A stretch of DNA of 64,000 nt from Mesotaenium endlicherianum. Its lineage: Eukaryota; Streptophyta; Zygnematophyceae; Zygnematales; Mesotaeniaceae. Both the position numbers and the translations under genes were made by a program. The notes beneath the pieces are model-generated. The model saw only the letters and a list, made by a program, of their open reading frames with translations, was not told the origin of the DNA and did not search any database. Below, in pieces: positions 33,350 through 41,878 of this stretch (position 1 is its first letter; every line of letters starts with the position of its first letter). The stretch spans positions 335,097-399,096 of the forward strand of contig WELA01002297.1 of the NCBI GenBank assembly GCA_009602735.1, read 5' to 3'.

Positions 33350-34225
33350 CTTGATGCGCAGGATGACGAGCGAACTACTGGTATCGAGAGTGTTCTTCGT
33401 CTAGCGTCGCAGGTACACGAAGTCACCTGCAAAGAACTGCAACACCCGAGGGCGGTAGGCTCCTCCACGAGTCATGGCATACCTTAGTGTGTTGCGGTGC
33501 TGAGCAATGCTAAGGTTGTCCATGGCCATGGGCATTAGGCGCTGAAAGAGCTGTGCACGCTGCCCGATAAGAGCGCTCCATGTCTCGAGACTGTCCAAGT
33601 CCAAGAAGTTCTCGGTCACGGTCCTGGCTGCTGCGGGCAGAAGTGGCTGTCGGCCGTAGAGAAGGAAGTAGGGAGAATGCGAGGCCAGGGAGGCTCGCTT
33701 ACTGAACCTGTACCCCATAGCCAACCATGGAAGGGCGTCGTCCCAGTGGGTGCTGTCGTGGGCCAGGCAGTACTTCCGCAGCCTAAGCTTGACGGTCTGC
33801 ACCATGCGCTCAGCAAGGCCGTCAGCCGAGGGATGGTCACGGGAGGTAGTGCGGTGGTCGATCATCGAGCGCTCCAGCAGCTTTTGAAAGCTGCCCTGGA
33901 ACTCCTTGCCTTGGTTGGTTAGGACCTCAGGGTAGCCGCCAAAGCGGCTAGGGACCTGGTCGAGGAAAGCTTGCGCAATCCCCTCACTGGCCTTGCTGGG
34001 CAACAATACAAGCTCAATCCATTCGAACATGTGCTAAATCATCACCAAGACATAGAGGTTGCCTCGGCGAGACTTGGGCAGCTCCCCAGCCAAGTCGAGC
34101 AACCATTTGTAAAACAGCCCCTGAATAGGGAGAGGGCTGAGAGCGACGGTGTGAGCTCTGAAGCTCGAGCGCACCCGGTCGCAAAGAGTGTAGCTGCTGA
34201 CGATGTCGGCGACGACCTTAGTCAT
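33350..34225 (-). pseudogene. integrase of element C
   Basis: The catalytic core shows VLTNQGKEFQGSFQKLLE, DHRTTSRDHPSADGLAE and FFAGDFVYLRR; an upstream piece with GLFYKWLLDLAGELPKSRRG holds the first part of the core. Fossil, broken. Confidence 0.88.
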
Positions 34226-34237
34226 GCCGTACCACCA

Positions 34238-35488
34238 TTACTCAGCCTGGAGGAGGCTGAGAGTGCGCTTAACACCGAAGTGTCCAAGCGTCTCATGCAC
34301 ACGTCGCACCAGCTGGTTGTGTATAGCAAGCTCAGGAACCACCAAGACGCAGCCGTTCGCCATCACTGGCCGCATGCGCCCCTCCATGAAGACGAAGTCT
34401 CGGCTGCGCTTGAGGATACGATCGCGCTCGCGTGCAGTGATGCCTGGGGCCAACTCCTTGGCCATGACGTACTGCAGCACTGGGGCGTCGTCCCACACGT
34501 CCTCTAGCCCGCGCTGCCAGCTGTTTTGCTCCTCCGCTGCAGCCAGTGCCAGTCGCCGAGTGGTGACAATCACCATGTCTAGGCTAGTGAGCCCTGCGGG
34601 CCGCACGTCGCTGTCAACGGTGAAGGCCAAAAACGCCGCCGCGTGCCAGGCCACTGGCTCTTCCTCATTGTGGCGGGCTACTGTGAGGTCCCTTGAAGAG
34701 GGCAGGGGGTTGCGGCTGAGGCCATCGACGTCCAGGTTCGTTGACCCTGGACGATGGTGCACGTCAAAGGTGTACACCTGCAAGATGAGCGCCCACCGTG
34801 CATACTTGCCTGTCAGGCCCTCTGACGTCATGAGCCACTTGAGTGGCTGATGGTCGGTGACCAAGCGGAAGTGGGTGCCATAGAGATAGTGCTTGAAATG
34901 CACAATCGCCCATACCGTTGCCAGGCACTCCCCCTCATAGGAGCCGTAGTTGCCCTCGGCACGATTGTTGCTGCGGCCGGCGTACGCCACCACATGCTCA
35001 AAGCCGTCATGCTCCTGCACCAGCACTGCTCCAAGCCCTGCCTGCAACCAGTCAGTGTGGAAATGGAAGGACTTCTGGTAGTCAGGCCGCTGTAGTACTG
35101 GGGCGCTCACCAACAGCTCCTTGAGCTTGTTAAACGCCGCCTGCTGCTCTGGTCCCCATACGTAGGCAACGCCCTTGCGTAGCAAGTCGTTGAGCAGCTA
35201 GGCCAGCTTGCTAAGCCCAGGTACAAAGCGGCGGTAGTAGTTGGCGATGCCAAGGAAGGCCCTCAGCTGCGAGAGGTCGGTCGGCGGCGGGATGCCAGTG
35301 ATGGCCGAGATCTTGACCAGCTGAGGGGCCAGGCCACTGAAAGACAGGAGATGCCCAAGGTACTCCACCTCTCGGGTCCCAAAGGTGCACTTGCCTGGAT
35401 GACACTTAAGCCCAACGGCCACCAAGCGGTCCAGGATTGCAGTGATGTGCACCACGTGCTCCTCAAACATCTCACTAAAGACGAGCAC
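34238..35488 (-). pseudogene. RT (C-terminal part) and RNase H of element C
   Basis: The RT connection region shows VGLKCHPGKCTFGTREVEYL and LRAFLGIANYYRRF. RNase H shows FHTDWLQAGLGAVL, YEGECLATVWAIVHF and LVTDHQPLKWL, and a zinc-binding HHCC-like region follows. Fossil, broken. Confidence 0.9.
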
Positions 35489-36129
35489 AAGGCCGTACGC
35501 GGGTCAGCGAGCGCGCCTCCCCGTCTTGCAATGGAGGAGCCCTGGTACTCCCAGCCAGCGATGATGAGGTTGATGGGCCCCAGGCGTGTGATGTGGTCGG
35601 CGGTGATGTCGCGGATGTCCATAGGCCAGTCACTCTGGGCGCGGTAGAAGGTGTGCTCAGGGAAGAGGTCCAAGAAACGCTCGTGGCACAAGGCCATTTG
35701 CCTGCGGGCCACCTGCTACGCCTCGCCATCAAGGTCCATATAAACGTACCGACGTACTGGGATGCCAGCCTAAAGGGTGGCCAGCAGCCCTGTCGCAATG
35801 TCGGCGAAGAGCTCGACAAGGACAATGCCGCCGGGACGCTCGTCGAGCTGGGCGGTGTAGGTAGGCGTAGGAAGGGGGCGATAACCCATGGCAAGATTGC
35901 CTGCCTGCGCTGGTGGAGGGTAGGAGCGCTGAAGACTGTGCTGATGGGGCGCCATGCGGAGGGCTGCCACAGTACGCTCTGCGTAGTGACGGGTAAGCCA
36001 AGGAATGCGCTCGAGCAGCGGCTGCGGGCGAGCGGTGCGATCATGCGCCTGGTATGTGCGCCAGCGCGCGCGCGCATCCGGCAATGCCTCCTCGGGCATT
36101 GGGCGGGCCATAGCCTGTGCGTTGCGCAC
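35475..36129 (-). pseudogene. C5 cytosine methyltransferase segment in element C
   Basis: A motif I region GIVLVELFADIATGLLATL, a following Asp-rich strand with YVYMDLDGEA, and DWPMDIRDITADH then GPINLIIAGWEYQGSS in the motif IV region. It lies between the protease/pol N-terminal region and RT, the same place as the DNMT of element E. Charophyte retroelement DNMTs are known from the literature. Only the N-terminal half of the catalytic domain is recognised. Fossil, broken. Confidence 0.75.
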
Positions 36130-36253
36130 GCACTACAGCTGCCACCGGTCTCTCGCCCTGTGGTCGGCGTGGTGTGACGCGGCGTGGGCCAGCTGCTCTG
36201 TGGCTGTGCGCTGGTGCAGCTGGGGACGCTGATCGAAGTACAGATGCTGACGC

Positions 36254-37796
36254 TCAAGAAGATCCGCCTGGATGCAGACGGAGTGCTCGTCCCTGGCTGT
36301 TGCCTATCAAGGGCGGACAAGCTGACGTGGAGCGAGCTGGACTCGGGGACGCAGCGCCAAAAAGAGAAGCGAGCCGGACGCGCTCCTGTTGGCGGAGCTG
36401 CATGATCTCGGCGCGTATGGCGGTATTAAAGGGATGGCGGCGGCGGGGCCCGATAGTGGTACGGGCCACCTTATGAGGAGGTGACCCAAACGGCCCGTTG
36501 CCGGCTATGTGGCTGCGCGGGACGGCGGCAGGCCAGCCGGGCGTCGTCTGGTACAATGCGTGAGCTGCAGTAGTGGAGGAAGATTGAGCGTCATCATCTC
36601 CGGTGCGAAGATCACGCGGGCCGTTGTAAGGCGATGTGACTGAGCGCAAGCGCGTCTCGTGCAAGGGAGTGATGTCCCGCTCCTTGCAATGTGGAGTAAC
36701 CTCCTGTGCTCTCTTGTGCGTGTCGCGCAGAGGCGTGACCTTGCGAGCATCCCTGGCCTGCTCGCGGAGAGGGGTGAGCGCACGTGCGCGCCGGTCTGGC
36801 GGCATAGTGCCGCGTGCAAGGCGCAGAGCAGGACTAGCGTAGGGGGAAGGACCTGTACGCGGAGGGCCGAGGATGCTGCTCCTGGGTCTTGGCTGCCGAG
36901 CATGTACGGCTCCTAGGTCGGCGGCATGGAAAGGTGCCGTGGAGGCGACGCTGGCTGAGGCGCGAGCCAACCTGCTTGTGCCCAGGTTGTTGCCAGCAAA
37001 CAAGTGCGTGATGTCACGGCACTCGTTGCTGGTCAAATAATTGTGCTGTATGGGCCAACTAGGCCTGCCAGCACATCGATGGGCTCGACTGGGACTGGCC
37101 GTAGTCTCGTGCGAGAGAGTGCTGAAGCCGGGAGGCCCTGTTGGCTGGCGTTGGACGCGAGCCGTAGGCGTGGGCGGCGGTGGCTCCTCTAAAGGCTGGG
37201 TTGCTAGCTCCTCTGCGGCCTCCTGGGACCACTCGTGCCACTCCTCGTCCTCAAAGCTCTCCAACGACGCGTTGTTGGACATGCCTAGATACGCCGCCTG
37301 CCTCATAGCCTCATCCTCGGATGTGGTAGTGCGCGGCTAGGAGTCACCCGTCTTGTGCGACGGTGCAGGCAAGGGCGTTTGGGAGGCCATGCGGTACTGC
37401 ATGACAACTCCCACCGGAACGTCATGTTGTACGCGGATGTCCAATCTCGCAAGGGATCCACTCGCCGCTGGAGGCTGTGACCGGGGGGCGACTACAGCGC
37501 TGTCGTTGCGTCGTGGGCGTGCGCTGTAGCAGTGAAGGCAGCCGTGGCAATGGTGTGTGCCTCGACGGCGTCTGCCGCCATCTGATGCATCATGGCGTTA
37601 TGAGCAGCGTAGATCCGTACTGTCTCCCTGGCTTGTGCGGCGAGAGCGTCAGCCTGCTCCTGTAGCGTGAGGTGGAGCTCGGCGCCAGACAGCTTGGGCT
37701 CCTCTTCCTGTGTCTCAAGAAAGTCGGAGCCGACGGAGACCTCATCATCCTCGGCTCCTCCCTTATTGGCCTGAACCACGGGCCGGCCGTCGTCCT
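36254..37796 (-). pseudogene. pol N-terminal region of element C, no known domain
   Basis: Arg/Ser/Thr/Pro-rich frames with an acidic start (SNNASLESFEDEEWHEW) and a helical acidic segment (ETQEEEPKLSGAELHLTLQE) near 37700. No family recognised. The hAT2 insertion site is at its upstream edge. Fossil. Confidence 0.55.
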
Positions 37797-37804
37797 GCTC
37801 CATG
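37797..37804. repeat. target-site duplication of hAT2 (left)
   Basis: GCTCCATG, repeated exactly at 41879-41886 directly outside the two ends of hAT2. A perfect 8-bp duplication, as expected for hAT. Confidence 0.95.
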
Positions 37805-38096
37805 CAGGGTTACGCCGTACGCTTGTACGCTTAGTTCGACTAGTACGCTAGTTCGCTTAGTACGGTGTTCAAAAAAAAGGACTAGTTCGCTTAGTACGCC
37901 AAGTCACGACGGCGTCGACGTCAAGTAGCTACGACGTCGACGTCTGATATCGGTCGCACGTGTACAAATACCACGTCGTGTCAGACTTTTGTTTTTGTTC
38001 AAAATGGCAAATTTCTTCCGTGCGCGTTCGGAATTTTTTACCTGCCCGATTTGAAACGATGATTAGCGAAAACTTGATCAAACTATACCATCAGAG

Positions 38097-38165
38097 CGTC
38101 ACCGGTCGGGTTTGAACTCCCGCCACCAGGTGCAGGGTTCAGTGAGCTATCCGAAGTGCCGTGCA
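38097..38165 (-). repeat. tRNA-like sequence 1 in hAT2
   Basis: On the minus strand, GGATAGCTCACTGAA resembles a tRNA A box, and GGGAGTTCAAACCCG resembles a B box with a T-arm stem. The anticodon arm is not convincing, so it is not called a tRNA gene. A related T-arm lies at the same relative place in hAT4. Confidence 0.5.
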
Positions 38166-38250
38166 CGATTCTATGGCAGGCCAGTCTTTGTTGCATTCTA
38201 GTTAGCATTCACTATCTGCTGAGAAAAAAGAATTATGATAAATCACGTAT

Positions 38251-38323
38251 CAGGTGCAACCCAACGGATTTGATCCCCCGTCACCGTATGCAAGGAGCGA
38301 TGCTTTACCACGCTGCCACACGC
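38251..38323 (-). repeat. tRNA-like sequence 2 in hAT2
   Basis: On the minus strand, TGGCAGCGTGGTAAAGC fits an A box and GGGGATCAAATCC a B box, about 45 bases apart, as in tRNA genes and tRNA-derived SINEs. The acceptor stem does not pair well. Decayed tRNA or SINE head is the likely identity. Confidence 0.5.
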
Positions 38324-38394
38324 TGAATCTTACGTAAGCTGCTTTTTGTTTGGAAAATATAAATACCCGTTGTCCATGAATAATGTCGACGGCA

Positions 38395-39300
38395 TTTATC
38401 GTTCCTATTCTGGGAGGGCTGCTTAGCAGACCTGTTTTTTGTACTTCCTAATTGATTTATTAGTTGAACAAGAACAGTCAGGAGTATCATTACTACTTTA
38501 TCAAGTAGAATAAGCTTGAAGGAAGAGGTGTATACATGATTCAAACTCTTAACAAGCATGTGTAAGAAATAAGAAGTTCTTATATATGCCATATTTAAGA
38601 GTGACTGAAATTTGATTTCTCGACAAAACGTCTAACCATGGGAGGGCCGCTTAGCAGAGCATGTTTTCTGTACTTTCTAACTATTTTATGAGTTCAATAA
38701 GAAGGCTTAGTAGTATCATTGCTTCTTAATGGAGTATAATAAGCTTCAATGAACAAGTGTGAAGAAGATTCAAACTCTTAAGAAGCATGTATAACCACCA
38801 ACAAGTACCTATAAATGCTACGTTTAAGAGTGATTGACTTATTCACAAAAAGTCTAACACTAAGAGGGCTGCTTAGCAGAGCATATTTTTGTACTTTGTA
38901 ATTATTTTATTAATTCAATAAGGAGGCTTAGAAGTATCATTGCTTCTTAATGGAGTACAATAAGCTTAAATGAAGAAGTACAAAGACGATTCAAACTCTA
39001 AACAAGCATGTATAAGAACTAAGAAGTACCTATATATGCTACTTTTAAGAGTGAGTGAAATTTGACTTATCGACCAAAAGTCGAACACTGAGACAGCCGC
39101 TAGGCAGAGCATTGTTTTTGTACTTCTTATGTTATTTATTAGTAAAATAAGAAGGCTTAGCAATATCATTGCATTTTGATCGGGTATAATAAGCTTCAAT
39201 GAAGAAGTGTAAAGAAGATGCAAACTCTTAACAAGCGTGTACAAGATCTAAGAAGTACCTATAATTGCCAAATTTAATAGAGAGTGCAGTGTGACTTAGC
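38395..39300. repeat. four-unit tandem repeat, about 229 bp per unit (hAT2)
   Basis: A module with GGGCTGCTTAGCAGAGCAT, then TTGTACTT, AATAAGCTT and ACAAGCATGTA recurs near 38408, 38639, 38865 and 39094; spacing is 231, 226 and 229 bases. Units are clearly diverged. They lie between the 3' subterminal zone and the transposase stop, so they would form the 3' untranslated region. No comparable array is seen in hAT1. Confidence 0.88.
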
Positions 39301-39362
39301 CAAAAAAAGTGAGTGAGAATACATGCTACCTCTACTACATATATGTTAGCTGACAGACACAT

Positions 39363-40733
39363 CTAGTAACCGATCTCTCTAGGCCTCCTTCTTCCTCGAG
39401 CTAAAACACTAGGTCGCTCCTCCAACTCCTCTTCCTCCACCTCCTCATCCTCTACCTCTATCTCTTGTTCCTCACTCAACGAGGCATACATGGCAAGATT
39501 GAGACCCTCCTCTTCAGGTGTCTCCAAGAACTCCGCTTCTTCAACCCATGGAGTGGCGCCAACACTTGGTCCAAGGAAGTCCAAGCTCTTCTCCTGAAGT
39601 CTCAACATAGAATGCACGTACACCAACTTCTTTGCTCTAGTAGGGAGCAGCCTATTGCGAATCGGACTATGAACAAACCCGTACTCAGACCAATTTCTCT
39701 CACATGCAGCTGCTGAACCAGGTTGTGACAATATTCTCATAGCAAGAAGCTGAAGGTTAGGACAATGACTTCCGTATGTTTCCCACCACTTGTGAGCAGG
39801 CATCATAGTCTTATTAGCCTTGCAAACATCATCGCCAAAAATGTCACCGCTCTGCCGGTAGAGTGCCAACTCTCGATCCACCAACGCTCGATCAAGCACA
39901 CTCCCTCCGACAAGGGTATTCCGCACGTTGGACCAATCGGTTAGTAGACACTTCTCAACTGCCCAAGACTCATGGTCTTGGAATTCGGGGTCCAGATAGT
40001 AGCCTGTAGCCAAACAAAGTCAAGAAGCACACTCAGTATATGAGAACGCAATGCACATCACAAAAAAGAGAGCAATAACAATAACAAGCACAATAACAAT
40101 AACAATGATCAACTCACAATAACAAGCATGCAAGAGAACAGCAGCCGCCGAGCAAGAAAGGTGAGCAACATCAAAATAGACTTTTACCCGCAGAATGTAG
40201 GGGGCTGTGAAGTTGGTCCCAGCGAGCCTTCACGTCCTTCTTAACTTGGGTTCTTTGTGTCGGTTTGAGTCCTTCAACCTCAAGCACATGCTCTTTAATG
40301 GCACTCATGCGAGCCCAGATCTTCCCGAGAGAAGGTTGTGGAGAGTCGACTAGTCGAAGGAGAACTACGATCAGCTCACACACAGCTATCCATACCTTCA
40401 CTTGCTCCCAAAGTTCATCGTCGCGAACTAGGTCTCTAATCTCCGTAGCCTCACCTACACAACCATTCTTTGCCGCCCACTCAAACCATCTTCTTTCAGA
40501 CACCATAGCTTGTAAGGTATCCCTTACAACGNTACAACGTCTTTGCAAGCAAAGGAAGTTACTAGCAAACCTCGTGGGCCCTGGCTTCAACAAATCCAAT
40601 TTATTTCCAAGCCTTGCCCCATGCTCACGGTAAAGAGCGTGAGGCATGTGGTGGTTTGCAACAAATTGGACCAAGTGCTTGAAGCTATCAATTATGCCCT
40701 CGAGCTCTTTTATCTTTCCTATGTCTTTCAACA
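39363..40733 (-). CDS. hAT transposase, last two exons (hAT2), partial
   Basis: Exon 40733-40188 begins inside the DUF659 region at the N-run and shows FKHLVQFVANHHMPHALYRE and RDTLQAMVSERRWFEWAAKN. An intron of 184 bases (40187-40004; donor G|GTAAAAG, acceptor GGCTACAG) joins in phase 1 to exon 40003-39363, the hAT dimerisation domain with QPGSAAACERNWSEYGF, an acidic tail and a stop at 39363. One n at 40532 adds an uncertain codon. The catalytic N-terminal part is hidden by the gap. Compared with hAT1 this copy has no stop or frameshift in the visible part, so it may come from an active lineage. Confidence 0.85.
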
Positions 40734-41283
40734 NNNNNNNNNNNNNNNNNNNNNNNNNNNNNNNNNNNNNNNNNNNNNNNNNNNNNNNNNNNNNNNNNNN
40801 NNNNNNNNNNNNNNNNNNNNNNNNNNNNNNNNNNNNNNNNNNNNNNNNNNNNNNNNNNNNNNNNNNNNNNNNNNNNNNNNNNNNNNNNNNNNNNNNNNNN
40901 NNNNNNNNNNNNNNNNNNNNNNNNNNNNNNNNNNNNNNNNNNNNNNNNNNNNNNNNNNNNNNNNNNNNNNNNNNNNNNNNNNNNNNNNNNNNNNNNNNNN
41001 NNNNNNNNNNNNNNNNNNNNNNNNNNNNNNNNNNNNNNNNNNNNNNNNNNNNNNNNNNNNNNNNNNNNNNNNNNNNNNNNNNNNNNNNNNNNNNNNNNNN
41101 NNNNNNNNNNNNNNNNNNNNNNNNNNNNNNNNNNNNNNNNNNNNNNNNNNNNNNNNNNNNNNNNNNNNNNNNNNNNNNNNNNNNNNNNNNNNNNNNNNNN
41201 NNNNNNNNNNNNNNNNNNNNNNNNNNNNNNNNNNNNNNNNNNNNNNNNNNNNNNNNNNNNNNNNNNNNNNNNNNNNNNNNNNN
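40734..41283. other. assembly gap (550 N)
   Basis: A run of N. By comparison with 44880-45403, which precedes the same downstream sequence in the second copy, the true content probably includes the hAT 5' intron minisatellite and the N-terminal transposase exons. The N length may be nominal. Confidence 0.9.
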
Positions 41284-41878
41284 ACATTGTTAGCACTAGT
41301 GAGCTAAGCCTAATTGAAGATCCATTACCAGAACCAACCACAAACAAACGGAATAAAAAACTTCCATAAACAAAACATGAATACATATACAAGTAACAAG
41401 AACAAGCGAGCGAGGAAGCGAGGTCATGAAAACGAGGTAAAGAAACTTACAAGAATGATCAGCAGATGTAGAATGAACAACAAGAGGCTACAGAGCTGTT
41501 AAGTAGGCCTCAAGTTTGGCTTGTAAATATTCGCGGCTGCACTACACCGAAGCAGATGCGTATGTGCAAGAGAGGGAAATTGGAACCAATGTCATGGTGG
41601 CCCAAATATTGGTGAAACTTTCACTTGTTTTTTTATGTTCCCGCCGTTGCTGATAAAACTTGTCTGCATGTACTGTCATGTTTCATCGCTTCGATCGACG
41701 ACAATTTTAAACTAATAAGTGAAACGGAGCGTGCAGTGCCAGACGTGAATACGTCGGCGCGTCACTGGGCGGCGCGCACGAGTTGAAAATTATTCGTACG
41801 CTTAGTACGTGCGTACTGGTTCAGTACGCTTAATTAAGCGTACGAGGGTCGGCCTGTACGGCGTACGGCGTAACCCTG
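41284..41878 (-). other. 5' leader and terminus of hAT2
   Basis: Non-coding. It contains the subterminal zone with CGTACGCTTAGTACGTGCGTA and the perfect palindrome CGTACGCTTAATTAAGCGTACG region (41806-41843), ending at the terminal repeat. The same sequence recurs at 45404-45998 with one difference seen by eye. Confidence 0.8.

Larger units (their letters stand above)
37805..41878 (-). mobile_element. hAT transposon hAT2 inserted in element C
   Basis: Terminal inverted repeats CAGGGTTACGCCGTACGC at the left and GCGTACGGCGTAACCCTG at the right, with a perfect 8-bp target duplication. The transposase is on the minus strand. Its last two exons are preserved, while the N-terminal part falls in a 550-base run of N (40734-41283). 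From left to right: subterminal repeats, two tRNA-like sequences, a four-unit tandem repeat, transposase, gap, 5' leader and terminus. The exact TSD, ends and open hATC frame suggest this is the youngest insertion here and possibly an autonomous copy, but the gap prevents a verdict. Confidence 0.92.

Noticed and set aside
34203-36476. Plus-strand frames over 34-36 kb
   Set aside because: They are antisense to the integrase, RNase H, RT and DNMT segments of element C, which have clear motifs on the minus strand.
38097-38323. Functional tRNA genes
   Set aside because: A and B boxes are present, but acceptor and anticodon stems do not fold convincingly by eye.
40543-41392. Frames of 215-254 codons on both strands
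   Set aside because: They consist mostly of unknown residues across the N-run.
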